Source of the DNA: Acinetobacter sp. ANC 4910
GTDB lineage: Bacteria; Pseudomonadota; Gammaproteobacteria; Pseudomonadales; Moraxellaceae
Length of the DNA: 64,000 bases
Assembly: GCF_004331035.1 (NCBI RefSeq)
Contig: NZ_SJNT01000024.1
Span: forward strand, 40,999 to 104,998
Direction of reading: 5' to 3'
The notes below the pieces were generated by a model. The model did not search any database, had not been told where the DNA came from, and saw nothing but the letters and a program-made list of their open reading frames with translations. This document shows, piece by piece, positions 9,119 to 18,695 of the stretch (the first letter of the stretch is position 1; every line of letters starts with the position of its first letter). Position numbers and translations under genes: made by a program.

Positions 9119-10182
9119 TAGTGTTTCCCTCGTGATTCAAAATCAATTCGTGGGTCAACCCATTGATAGAGCACATCGCAAATTAAACGCAGAATTAAGC
9201 CCAATAAGGTAAAGATAAATAACGTGCCGAAGATGACAGGATAATCGCGCTGAATAATGGCTTCAAATCCCAACAATCCTAAGCCATCAAGGTTAAATAC
9301 AATCTCAATAAATAAATTGCCAACAAAGAAAATACTGACCAATGCTTCGGGTAAACCCGCCATAATCACCAATACAGCATTTCGAAATATATGCCCATAC
9401 TGAACACGAGATTCACTCAGTCCTTTGGCACGAGCTGCCCAAACATAAGGTTTGTTTAGTTCTTCCAAAAAAGAATATTTGGTCAAATAAGCCAAACTGG
9501 CAAAACCGCCCAAAACCATCGCCAATAAAGGCAGGCTTAAATGCCAGAAATAGTCTTGAATTTTGCCCAGCAAACTCAATTGTTGAAAATTATCCGAGAC
9601 CAAACCTTGCAATGGGAACCATTGAAAATAGCTACCACCAGCAAAGAATACAATCAACAAAATAGCAAAAACAAAAGCAGGAACAGCATAGCCAACGGCT
9701 AAAATAAGAGAAGTGGTTTTATCAAACCATAAACCATGTTGCTTGGCTTTTTTAATTCCTAAGGGAATCGCAATAGAATAAATCAGCAAACTGCTCCACA
9801 GCCCGAGTGAAACAGAGACGGGCATTTTTTCCCAAATTAATTGCGTCACTGGTTTATCTTTAAAAAAACTGACACCAAAATCAAAGCTCAGGTAGTTTTT
9901 AAGCATCACGCCAAAACGTATATACGCAGGCTGATCAAAACCATACTGGGCCTCAATCTGGCGAAGCATCTCGTGACTCAGACCTTTCGCACCTTGATAA
10001 TTACTGTTTTCTGTAGAGATACCTGCTTTTGCGGCTTGCAAGCGCTGAAAAGACTCTGCTTGCTGAATGGCGCGCTCTACAGGTCCACCTGGGGCAATCT
10101 GAATCACGGCAAAATTAATGCACAGAATAAAAAATAAGGTTGGAATGATCAGGAATAACCTTTTTAGAATATACGTACCCAA
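9118..10182 (-). CDS. yejB: oligopeptide ABC transporter permease
   Basis: 354-aa inner-membrane permease, six TM helices. N-terminus MGTYILKRLFLIIPTLFFIL and INFAVIQIAPGGPVE are the DppB/OppB/YejB start. The insertion QAESFQRLQAAKAGISTENS with YGFDQPAYIRF is of the YejB kind. The EAA loop is PYVWAARAKGLSESRVQYGHIF. It forms the channel with YejE. The gene lies 77 nt downstream of yejA and overlaps yejE by one base. Confidence 0.9.
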   Translation of the reverse strand: MGTYILKRLFLIIPTLFFILCINFAVIQIAPGGPVERAIQQAESFQRLQAAKAGISTENSNYQGAKGLSHEMLRQIEAQYGFDQPAYIRFGVMLKNYLSFDFGVSFFKDKPVTQLIWEKMPVSVSLGLWSSLLIYSIAIPLGIKKAKQHGLWFDKTTSLILAVGYAVPAFVFAILLIVFFAGGSYFQWFPLQGLVSDNFQQLSLLGKIQDYFWHLSLPLLAMVLGGFASLAYLTKYSFLEELNKPYVWAARAKGLSESRVQYGHIFRNAVLVIMAGLPEALVSIFFVGNLFIEIVFNLDGLGLLGFEAIIQRDYPVIFGTLFIFTLLGLILRLICDVLYQWVDPRIDFESRGKH

Positions 10183-10259
10183 TTGCTTATCCTTATCTTC
10201 AGCATTATTTATCCCCCAAATCTGGCTGCATCACTCAAAATGGAGATGCCCTCTCGTCG

Positions 10260-12110
10260 TTATTTACCGAGATATTGACTGACCTTTTTGGCTTGTGTGG
10301 GGTCACTCCACCAATAATCTAAACCCAAAGATAGTTTTGGTTTAACTTTCGGCTGTTGATACATATTCCAATAGGCATACCAATTGTCATTTTTACCATA
10401 GGTTAGGATTTGATAGTAACCTGCACGCAATAACCGATCCAACACTCGGGTGCGTAAAATTAGTTGCTCTCGATTCGGTGCTTGAATCACTTGTTGCACA
10501 GCAGCATCGATGGCAGCATTTTGAATGCCTGCATAATTATAGTTACCAAACTCACGTGCAGCACTACTGCTCCACATTTGTGCTTGCTCGCTACCAGGTG
10601 AAAGCGATTGTGGCATTTCCAAAGTGGTTACATCAAATTCGTAACGACGCATCCGCTCCATATATTGCGAGACATCAACCTGACGCAGCTTCACATTGAT
10701 ACCTAATTTTTTTAGGTTTCGAATCCACGGCATAATTGTACGCTGTGCACCTTCTTGATAGAGCAAAACTTCAAACTGGATCGCCCGTCCATTTTTACCA
10801 TACAACTGCCCTTGTCGATATTGATAACCCGCCTTCAGCAAAATAGTACGTGCTTGGAGTAAATTCAGGCGATTGAATCCACCCGCATCCGATTTAGGAT
10901 ACTGCCAATTGGAGAGTACACCTTGTCGTTGCACAGGATGTAACTTGGGTAAATAAGGTTGTAATAATTTTAATTCAGCAGCACTCGGTTGTCCCATTGC
11001 TGCCAACTCGCTGTTCTGAAAATGGCTTTGCAAACGCTGATACTGTCCATAGAACAAAGCTTTATTCAGCCATTCAAAATCGTAGGCATAACTGAGTGCC
11101 TGACGAAAATAAATGTCGTTAAATGGCGCTTTCCGCGTATTCAATACCAAGCTTTGATTGACTACAGGTCGTGCCAAACGCTGGCTATATTGCTTGACCA
11201 ACCCTGCTTTTACTGCAGGGAATTGATAGCCTGTAACCCATGTCTTGGTTTTCTTTTCTTCGTGTAAAGTATATTGACCCGACTTAAACCCTTCAAAGGC
11301 GATATCATTATTGCGGTAATAGACATATCGCAGCCGATCAAAATTATAACGCCCACGATTGACCATTAAATCTTTTGCCCAATAATTCGGATTGCGCTTA
11401 TAGGTAATACTGCGCCCTGCATCAATGCGCTCAATTAAATAAGGGCCAGAACCTAAAATCGGCTGTAGCGTAATTCGGGTGAAATCTCTATTTTTCCAGT
11501 CTTGCTTGGAGTAAATAGGGAGACTTGCCACAATCAGCGGCATTTCCTTACTTTTACTGGATTTAAAACTAAATTTAACTTGTGATTTGGACAGTACTTC
11601 TGTTTTCGCCAAATTGGACAAATACATCTGCAAACCTAAGTTGGCTTTGCTTTGATAAGTATCAAAACTGAATTTAACATCTTCTGCTGTCACAGGCATT
11701 CGATTGCTAAAACGCGCCTGAGGATTCAAATGAAAAATAATAAATTGCGGATTTACAGGATCAAATGTGACTTGATCTGCCAATAACGGATACATCACCC
11801 CAGATTCATCTAAAGAATTATCCATTAAGGTATCAAATAGATAATTTACGCCCTCTGTTGCACTGCCTTTGCCATTCATACTGTTGAGATTATCAAAAGT
11901 ACCATTTGCCGCAGTACTGATATATCCCCCTTTGGGTGCCTGTGGGTTGGCATAAGGCATTGCCTTGAGCTTGGTATATTTAGGCTGACCATGTACAGCA
12001 ATATACGGTGTGGTCTGCAAAGCTGACCACACTTGCTGCGTCACCATACCACTGCTTAAACATAGCAATAGCATGGCAACTTTTTGGCTCGTTAAACGAA
12101 CTACCGACAT
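10260..12110 (-). CDS. yejA: periplasmic oligopeptide-binding protein of the Yej importer
   Basis: 616 aa with an N-terminal signal peptide (KVAMLLLCLSSGMVTQQVWSA, cleavage near residue 31). An SBP_bac_5 domain follows: YANPQAPKGGYISTAANGTF, then GSGPYLIERIDAGRSITYKRN, and a C-terminal YYQILTYGKNDNWYAYWNMY. It delivers peptides to YejBE. The gene begins 14 nt after the mltD stop, so the transglycosylase and the importer are probably co-transcribed. This suggests murein-derived peptides as possible substrates, which is an inference. Confidence 0.9.
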   Translation of the reverse strand: MSVVRLTSQKVAMLLLCLSSGMVTQQVWSALQTTPYIAVHGQPKYTKLKAMPYANPQAPKGGYISTAANGTFDNLNSMNGKGSATEGVNYLFDTLMDNSLDESGVMYPLLADQVTFDPVNPQFIIFHLNPQARFSNRMPVTAEDVKFSFDTYQSKANLGLQMYLSNLAKTEVLSKSQVKFSFKSSKSKEMPLIVASLPIYSKQDWKNRDFTRITLQPILGSGPYLIERIDAGRSITYKRNPNYWAKDLMVNRGRYNFDRLRYVYYRNNDIAFEGFKSGQYTLHEEKKTKTWVTGYQFPAVKAGLVKQYSQRLARPVVNQSLVLNTRKAPFNDIYFRQALSYAYDFEWLNKALFYGQYQRLQSHFQNSELAAMGQPSAAELKLLQPYLPKLHPVQRQGVLSNWQYPKSDAGGFNRLNLLQARTILLKAGYQYRQGQLYGKNGRAIQFEVLLYQEGAQRTIMPWIRNLKKLGINVKLRQVDVSQYMERMRRYEFDVTTLEMPQSLSPGSEQAQMWSSSAAREFGNYNYAGIQNAAIDAAVQQVIQAPNREQLILRTRVLDRLLRAGYYQILTYGKNDNWYAYWNMYQQPKVKPKLSLGLDYWWSDPTQAKKVSQYLGK

Positions 12111-12124
12111 CTTAGATTGACGAA

Positions 12125-15100
12125 TTAAAGATTCGGGACTTTAATCACATCACCAATTTTTAACTGTGCGGATGGCTTCAAATCATTCATTTCAGCCAAA
12201 GCACTCGCCTCAACACCATAACGTGCAGCCAAGCGAATCAGATTATCACCTGATTTCACTTTATATTCTTTCACCGTTTTAGGAATTAGAATGGTTTGAC
12301 CGACCTGTAAACCAGTACGCGAACTCATATCGTTTAGACTTGCCAATTCAGCAACTGAAATACCCGTACGACTCGCAATTGAATTTAATGATTCACCCGA
12401 TTTTACTGTATATTTTTCAGTATCTTTACTGCTTGCACTGCTCTTTTTCACAGTTGCATCAGCTTTGGTCGTGGTCTTGCTTGGCAAATCACCTTCAACT
12501 TTTAAACGCTGCCCAATACGAACCGAAGCATTAGTTGATAAATCATTCAACGTTGCCAAATAACTCAACTGCAAATGATATTTCTTGGCAATACTGCCTA
12601 AGGTCTCACCCGATTTCACTACATGCGTGTCTTTTGTAGTAACCGAACTCTCACTTGGCTGTTCAATCTCAGGAACTTCCCCTGTGAGTTTTAATCGCTG
12701 CCCAACACGAACATTGGCATGACGACCAATTCCATTTAAGTTCGCTAAATTCTCTTGGCTTAAATTATATTTACTGGCAATGGCAGACAAACTATCGCCA
12801 GATTGCACCACATAGCTTTCAGGCACTGTAGAACCTGCTGGCACTTTGATGGTTTGTCCAACATAAACACCACTGCTGGCCGAAATTTTATTTAGTTCAG
12901 CCAAATCACTCAGTGACATTTTAGACTGTGATGCAATGCTATATAGCGTATCGCCACGCTGAACTTTATACGTTTCAGTTTTAATATTGATATCAATATT
13001 TGGACTGTCCACTTTTGCCGTGGCATGTTTTTCCGATGTCGATGCTTCCTGATTAACAGTATTGATTGGAACATTAATTTTTTGTCCAACCATCAAATTA
13101 CTACCTGCATTTAAGCCCGATGTTAATTCTGCCAACTCTTGGTTAGATAATGCATAGCGGTCAGCAATCAGCTTTAAATACTCACCGCGTTTCACCACGT
13201 AGGATTTGGTTTTAATGCTGCTCTTTGCCACGGCTTTTTCAGTCGATTTCTTCGCCGTACTTGAACTGTTGTCTTTTAAAGACAACTTCTGACCCACAAA
13301 TAAACCGCTAGTTACAGTTAAATCGTTAAAGTCCGCCAACTGTTTCACCGATAAACCGAATTGATTCGCCACACTGGTCAAATTGTCATTGGCTTGCACC
13401 ACATAACTGTCGGGTTTGCTATTGGCACTATTAGCAGGACGATCTTGCACAACGGGTTTAGCATCGTATAAATAAATACTGGTGCCCACAAATAACATTG
13501 CATTCGGATCAATCTGATTCCATTTGGCAATATCACGCCAGTTCACGCCATTTTTCATTGCGATCGTTGCCAAGGTATCACCTGGCAGAACTGTATAAGT
13601 GGTACGTTTACCTTTAGGCGGCACCACCACCACTTCAGAAGCGGTTTTCACATAGTTCTTATCTTTATTCAGTTGGGCTTCTTCTGAGTCCAACTTGGTA
13701 TTATCCGTTACTGATTTTGGATAAGCAAAGCCTTTGGTTAACTCTTTACCTTGTTGCTCTGCTACAGATTGGCTAGTCTGAATCGCTGTCAGTTTAATCT
13801 TGCCATCATAAGGATCAACAATTTCTGTGCCTTGCGGTGCAATCTGTTTGATCTCTGCAACCACTTGTTCTTGTTCAGCCTTAGTTGCCACAGGTTGTAA
13901 GACCTGATCCACTGTTTTGGTTGCATCTTCCGCTTGAACCACGGCCATAATCTGCTCACGTTCCACTGCAGAAATTGGTGGTTCCACACTCACTGGTTTC
14001 ACATCTTTGGCAGGTGTAACTGCAACAGGAATACGTGGTGCGCTCGGAACAACTGTATTCGAAGCAAAAGCCGCTAAAGCATCCGCACCGCGTGGTGTAG
14101 TGGATAAAGGACGGCCTGTATTGGTCGTCACTGTAGTGGTCGTTTTCGAACTTGTTGTTTTCGTGGTGTTGCTGGCAAGCAAAGTCGGTGGTGTAGCTTT
14201 ACTTGGCGTAATGACTGTCGCAGTCGAACTATTGTTCGTAATAGGTACAGCACTTGCCCATAAACCGCCCGAGCTTGATTGTAATTTAGATAATTTTGCA
14301 TCAATCGATGGACTAATATCCGCAGGGATCAAAATACGCATTGGGCTGCTACTATCAATCTGATCACCACGATGCCCTGGATTGAGCGCATACAATTCGG
14401 CCCGGCTTAAACCCGTAATCGCAGCAACATCATTTAAGTTTGCTGGCCCTACACTAATTTCTCTAAAGTGTGGTCGGTTGGCAATCGGGGGTAATGTCAC
14501 ACCATAAGCGTTCGGATTCTTAATAATCTGCGCCACTGCCAAGAAACGTGGCACATAATTCATGGTTTCTTGCGGTAACCGTAAAGACCAATAATCGGTA
14601 GGTAAACCCGCCTCACGGTTACGGTTAATCGCTTGCTGAATTCGACCTGGACCTGCGTTGTACGCAGCCAAAGCCAACTCCCAAGAACCAAACTGGTTAT
14701 ACAGACTACCTAAAAATTCATAAGCTGCACGGGTAGATTCGACCACATCACGACGACCATCATACATACCCGACTGTTTAAGCCCGTAAATACGTCCCGT
14801 ACTTGGAATAAACTGCCAAAGTCCTGCTGCCGCTGCACTACTGGTTGCAGCAGGGTCATAAGAACTTTCAATAATCGGCAATAACGCAAGTTCAGTTGGT
14901 AAACCACGACGCTCGGCTTCTTTTACAGTATGGTAAAGATAACGTGATGCACGTGCGCTTAAACGCTCAATATAGGGTTGTCGAGAGACGAACCAATTGC
15001 GCTGTGCTTCAATACGCGAATCCCAATGATTGAGATCCATTTTAAAACCGACGGTCATGCGCTTCCACACATCACCATGTTTTAAAATAAGCAGACGATC

Positions 15101-15331
15101 CCCTTCTACGGCACGCATATCGGTGGCAGATAAAAGATCTTCCAAAGAATCTAAACTATTTGCATCTAAATAATTCGAGCCAACCTGTTTTGATGCAGCA
15201 GCCTTGGTTGCACTCTGGCTCGATGCACAACCTGTGGTTAATCCTAATGCAGCAAGTGCAGAGCCCAATACAGTAATCTTAAATAATGTCGGAACCGAGG
15301 GCTGCCACAAGAACGTGGTTGGTTTATACAT
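12125..15331 (-). CDS. mltD: membrane-bound lytic murein transglycosylase D with eight LysM repeats
   Basis: 1068 aa from ATG at 15331. The signal sequence ends in LTTGCASS, a likely but non-canonical lipobox, so it is probably an outer-membrane lipoprotein. The SLT domain (about residues 105-260) has the catalytic Glu in LALLPIIESSYDPAA and AAAGLWQFIPSTGRIYG. After a Thr/Ser/Ala-rich linker there are eight LysM modules, each with a (Y/H)xVxxGDxLxxIA-like start and a VGQxLKV-like end, between about residue 570 and the C-terminus. E. coli MltD has far fewer. It cleaves glycan strands to 1,6-anhydroMurNAc ends. A GTG at 15391 is less likely because it places the signal sequence internally. Confidence 0.93.
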   Translation of the reverse strand: MYKPTTFLWQPSVPTLFKITVLGSALAALGLTTGCASSQSATKAAASKQVGSNYLDANSLDSLEDLLSATDMRAVEGDRLLILKHGDVWKRMTVGFKMDLNHWDSRIEAQRNWFVSRQPYIERLSARASRYLYHTVKEAERRGLPTELALLPIIESSYDPAATSSAAAAGLWQFIPSTGRIYGLKQSGMYDGRRDVVESTRAAYEFLGSLYNQFGSWELALAAYNAGPGRIQQAINRNREAGLPTDYWSLRLPQETMNYVPRFLAVAQIIKNPNAYGVTLPPIANRPHFREISVGPANLNDVAAITGLSRAELYALNPGHRGDQIDSSSPMRILIPADISPSIDAKLSKLQSSSGGLWASAVPITNNSSTATVITPSKATPPTLLASNTTKTTSSKTTTTVTTNTGRPLSTTPRGADALAAFASNTVVPSAPRIPVAVTPAKDVKPVSVEPPISAVEREQIMAVVQAEDATKTVDQVLQPVATKAEQEQVVAEIKQIAPQGTEIVDPYDGKIKLTAIQTSQSVAEQQGKELTKGFAYPKSVTDNTKLDSEEAQLNKDKNYVKTASEVVVVPPKGKRTTYTVLPGDTLATIAMKNGVNWRDIAKWNQIDPNAMLFVGTSIYLYDAKPVVQDRPANSANSKPDSYVVQANDNLTSVANQFGLSVKQLADFNDLTVTSGLFVGQKLSLKDNSSSTAKKSTEKAVAKSSIKTKSYVVKRGEYLKLIADRYALSNQELAELTSGLNAGSNLMVGQKINVPINTVNQEASTSEKHATAKVDSPNIDINIKTETYKVQRGDTLYSIASQSKMSLSDLAELNKISASSGVYVGQTIKVPAGSTVPESYVVQSGDSLSAIASKYNLSQENLANLNGIGRHANVRVGQRLKLTGEVPEIEQPSESSVTTKDTHVVKSGETLGSIAKKYHLQLSYLATLNDLSTNASVRIGQRLKVEGDLPSKTTTKADATVKKSSASSKDTEKYTVKSGESLNSIASRTGISVAELASLNDMSSRTGLQVGQTILIPKTVKEYKVKSGDNLIRLAARYGVEASALAEMNDLKPSAQLKIGDVIKVPNL

Positions 15332-15549
15332 AAAAAAATCCAAACAACTCGTATAAAATTTATTTTTAGCACTGCCATTGTAGTGAAGCACGGCAGAGAC
15401 TCAAGGCAATAATTTAGCGCGATTCCATGATAAATGTTACAAGAAATTAAAATTTAACCATGTAATACACTCCCAAAGCACAAATGCGTTATACAATACG
15501 AGATTAGATTCGCTTCTGTTAACTTTCTTTGCTGGCTGGATGACCCTTT

Positions 15550-16920
15550 ATGTCTGAAACAATTACGCTCTATGTCGATGGCGCTTGTCGTGGAAATGGT
15601 AAGGATGGCGCACTCGGAGGTTGGGGAGCTTATATCGTTACAGCAACCGAAGAACGCAAAATTTTTGGTGGAGAAACACATACTACCAACAACCGCATGG
15701 AATTGACCGCAGCAATTGAAGGCGTGCTCGCTTGTCCCAAATCTGCCAAGTTAATTATCTGGACTGACTCCAACTATGTCAAACAAGGCATAACTGAATG
15801 GATTCATGGTTGGAAAAAGAAAAACTGGAAAGATGTTAAAAATCCCGATTTATGGCAAAAGTTGGATAGCGTTTGCCAAGGTCGAGACATCGAATGGAAC
15901 TGGATTAAAGGTCATGCAGGTCACCCAGGTAATGAAATGGCAGACCAATTAGCGAATTTAGGCGCTGACCAAACCGCAAAAAATTTAACAGCAGCACTAG
16001 AAAACAACATTGAAGATAAAAAAAAAGCTGAATCCGACTGGCTTTTTGACGACCCTTTCGGACTAGATTTTGCTGGAGAAGAAGCTGAGCCTGTGGAACC
16101 TGACTATATTGAAGATGAAGTCGCTGAATCCAGCATTCCTGTAGAAACACTTCAAGATTCACAAAAACAAACTACAACAACGCATCCGCATATTGTGATT
16201 ACGCCTGCAACCGTTGAAGCCATTGGTCCTCGTCAGTTAATTCTGGATACCGAAACCACAGGTTTCTATTTTCAGGACAGCGATCGTATTATTGAAGTCG
16301 GCGCGATTGAAATGATCAATCGCAAACTCACAGGCAGCTCCATCCATATTTATATCAATCCTGAAAAGGAAGTCGGCGACTCAGTCAATGTCCACGGCAT
16401 TACCGATGAGTTTTTAACAGACAAACCCAAATATGCAGAAATTGCAGATGTTTTGTTTGACTACTTAAAAGGCGCCGAGATTATTGCACATAACGCGACC
16501 TTCGATATGAACTTCTTAAATATGGAGTTTAAACGTACAGGTCATGGAGCACTCTCTGAAGTCTGTGAAGTCACAGATACTTTAGCGATGGCAAAAAGCA
16601 AACATCCTGGACAAAAGAACTCCTTGGATGCCTTGGTACGACGCTACGAAATCGCACAACGCGACCGTACTTTCCATGGTGCATTGCTCGATGCTGAAAT
16701 TTTAGCAGACGTCTATTTGGCGATGACGGGCGGACAAGTTTCGTTTGATATCGATGCGCTATCGCAAAGTGAACAACAACAAGGTGCAAGTGGACGACGT
16801 CAAGTTGATGAAACGGGCTTAGCCGTCATCTTACCTTCCGAAGAAGAATTGGCCGCACATGAGACTTGGGTCAAACAAATTGAGGAAAAACAGGGCAAAT
16901 CTTGCTTTTTTTCAAAATAA
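15550..16920 (+). CDS. rnhA-dnaQ: ribonuclease HI fused to DNA polymerase III epsilon subunit
   Basis: 456 aa. Residues 1-150 are RNase HI: YVDGACRGNGKDGALGGWGA, the NNRMELTAAIEG Glu, the IIWTDSNYVKQGI Asp and GHAGHPGNEMADQLAN. A charged, low-complexity linker of about 65 residues follows. Residues 225-400 are a DEDDh proofreading exonuclease: ILDTETTGF, VHGITDEFL, AHNATFDMNFLN and FHGALLDAEILADVY. The tail EEKQGKSCFFSK may contact the polymerase. In E. coli rnhA and dnaQ are separate divergent neighbours; the fusion is known in Acinetobacter. One polypeptide would put RNA-DNA hybrid cleavage in the replisome. Confidence 0.95.
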   Translation: MSETITLYVDGACRGNGKDGALGGWGAYIVTATEERKIFGGETHTTNNRMELTAAIEGVLACPKSAKLIIWTDSNYVKQGITEWIHGWKKKNWKDVKNPDLWQKLDSVCQGRDIEWNWIKGHAGHPGNEMADQLANLGADQTAKNLTAALENNIEDKKKAESDWLFDDPFGLDFAGEEAEPVEPDYIEDEVAESSIPVETLQDSQKQTTTTHPHIVITPATVEAIGPRQLILDTETTGFYFQDSDRIIEVGAIEMINRKLTGSSIHIYINPEKEVGDSVNVHGITDEFLTDKPKYAEIADVLFDYLKGAEIIAHNATFDMNFLNMEFKRTGHGALSEVCEVTDTLAMAKSKHPGQKNSLDALVRRYEIAQRDRTFHGALLDAEILADVYLAMTGGQVSFDIDALSQSEQQQGASGRRQVDETGLAVILPSEEELAAHETWVKQIEEKQGKSCFFSK

Positions 16921-17045
16921 TTTCAACAGATTCTGTTATTTTTTGTATTTAAACTTTGGGGACATCAGTTATAGTTAAATACAAGAAATAACGCTTTAAC
17001 TCAGCCAAACATAAACAGATAATACACTAGGAAAGGTGCAGATAA

Positions 17046-18695
17046 ATGTCTTACCAAACCTCTATTCATTTTGATCCTACGGCCTTACTGATAATAAAAA
17101 ATGAGGTTGATAACTCGATCAAGTTAGTTGAGTCTGCCGTCAGTACCTTAGCAGAGGATCATACTCTACCGTTTGGTATTGATGATGCGCTGAATCAATT
17201 TGAACAATGTGCTCAAGTTTTAGTCTTAATTGATATGCCAAACTTAGGACAAATTGCTCAATACGCTGCGGAACTCATGCGTAAAATCATGGCGAATCCT
17301 GAAAATATCAACACACAGGACGTGATCGCGCTCAGTGAAGGCACGACCATGCTAAAACGCTATATTGAGTTTATCTGCCTGCGTGAAGTCAAAATTCCTC
17401 AATTTCTACTCGATACTTTAAATCGCTTAGAACTTGCTCTGGGTAAACCGCTAACGCATGAAGGTCAGCATCTTGAATCATTGCTGAACTGTATAGAGCC
17501 TAACTTCCAGTTACCTCATATTCCAACCCTAGAAAAATCAGAATATGTGCACCGCTTATATAAACTTGCCTTGAACAAATTGCTCCAGCAGCAAGAAACA
17601 GAGCTCGATTTGCAAGCAATTCGTATTGTAGGCACCTATTTAGCAGGTTTAGCCAACCAATTACCAAGTCAACAATACTGGGGACTGGTGCATGTGGCAT
17701 TTAATCAAATTGACAATCTGCTGTTCACAGATGCGCGTTTACGTAGTCTGATTGATATTGAACGCAATATGGCAGCTTTTTTCCAAGCACCGGAAAACTT
17801 CAATGCGAGTCTGAAAGATTTATCGAATATTCTTAGTTTATGTATTAGCCAAGAAGATGACTCGGCTCAAAGCATTCGTGACCAACTGAATATTGGTGAA
17901 GACGCCTTAACAGACACCCAACTCCAAGTGTTTAGCCGTCATCTTTATGGTCCAGATTTCAACACCATGCACACCATTAGCGAACTTGTAACCAGTGAAA
18001 TGGCGCAAATCCGCAATGAGATTGAATATAACTACCAAACCATGTCGCCTGAGAAAACGCAAGAATTACAGGCAAAAATTAAGGAATTGGCCAATATATT
18101 CAAAGTCTTGAATTTGAATGAAGCATATCAAGACTTATCACGTCAGGTTGAAGCACTGAATCAAGGTGATGTGTTAAAAGACGAAAACTTTGCTCAACAA
18201 TTAATGAAAAGCATTTTATCTGCTATGAATTCAATTGGGGTATTAGAACGTCACCATACTTCAAATCGCTTACAACATCGTGTAAATAACTTGAATGTTT
18301 CTCTAGATCGTCTAGATGAAGCCCATGATGCTTTACTGAATGAAACCAAAATATTGGTTGATCATGCTGCTGCTGCATTAATTCAGTATCTTCAAGATCA
18401 ATTCTTGGGTGCCTTAGGTAATTTATCTACACAACTCAGTGAAATCAGCGGTGCTTTACTCTTCCTTAATGCCAATGAAGGTCAGCAAGCATTAAAAAAT
18501 GCTGCGCAATTTGTGCAACAAAAAATTGAAGCTTCAAGCAGTATTTCTGAACAAGAAATCAACTACATTTTAGATACTCTCGCGAGTGCCGAAATGATGA
18601 TTGATAATTTGAAGAACAAACAGCCTGTATTGCATTCAATGTTTGATGTAGCATTGAACAGCAGTCAAAAACTTAATGCCGAAGTAGTCGCCTAA
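17046..18695 (+). CDS. all-helical protein resembling the N-terminus of ChpA/PilL
   Basis: 549 aa, almost entirely alpha-helical and acidic, with no TM segment. The opening (LIIKNEVDNSIKLVESAVSTL, then VLVLIDMPNLGQIAQYAAELM) has the spacing of the N-terminal Hpt-like domain of the type IV pilus chemotaxis kinase ChpA/PilL. There is no CheA catalytic domain and no obvious phosphorylatable His motif. AGGAAAGG lies just before the ATG. The TAATG overlap with nudC couples the two. Function is unknown; the ChpA likeness is by eye and could be no more than shared helical composition. Confidence 0.5.
   Translation: MSYQTSIHFDPTALLIIKNEVDNSIKLVESAVSTLAEDHTLPFGIDDALNQFEQCAQVLVLIDMPNLGQIAQYAAELMRKIMANPENINTQDVIALSEGTTMLKRYIEFICLREVKIPQFLLDTLNRLELALGKPLTHEGQHLESLLNCIEPNFQLPHIPTLEKSEYVHRLYKLALNKLLQQQETELDLQAIRIVGTYLAGLANQLPSQQYWGLVHVAFNQIDNLLFTDARLRSLIDIERNMAAFFQAPENFNASLKDLSNILSLCISQEDDSAQSIRDQLNIGEDALTDTQLQVFSRHLYGPDFNTMHTISELVTSEMAQIRNEIEYNYQTMSPEKTQELQAKIKELANIFKVLNLNEAYQDLSRQVEALNQGDVLKDENFAQQLMKSILSAMNSIGVLERHHTSNRLQHRVNNLNVSLDRLDEAHDALLNETKILVDHAAAALIQYLQDQFLGALGNLSTQLSEISGALLFLNANEGQQALKNAAQFVQQKIEASSSISEQEINYILDTLASAEMMIDNLKNKQPVLHSMFDVALNSSQKLNAEVVA

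Noticed and set aside
14007..14363. Open frame opposite mltD, rich in Val and Leu
   Set aside because: It is the antisense of the Thr/Val/Ala-rich MltD linker; the composition explains the long frame and there is no ribosome site.
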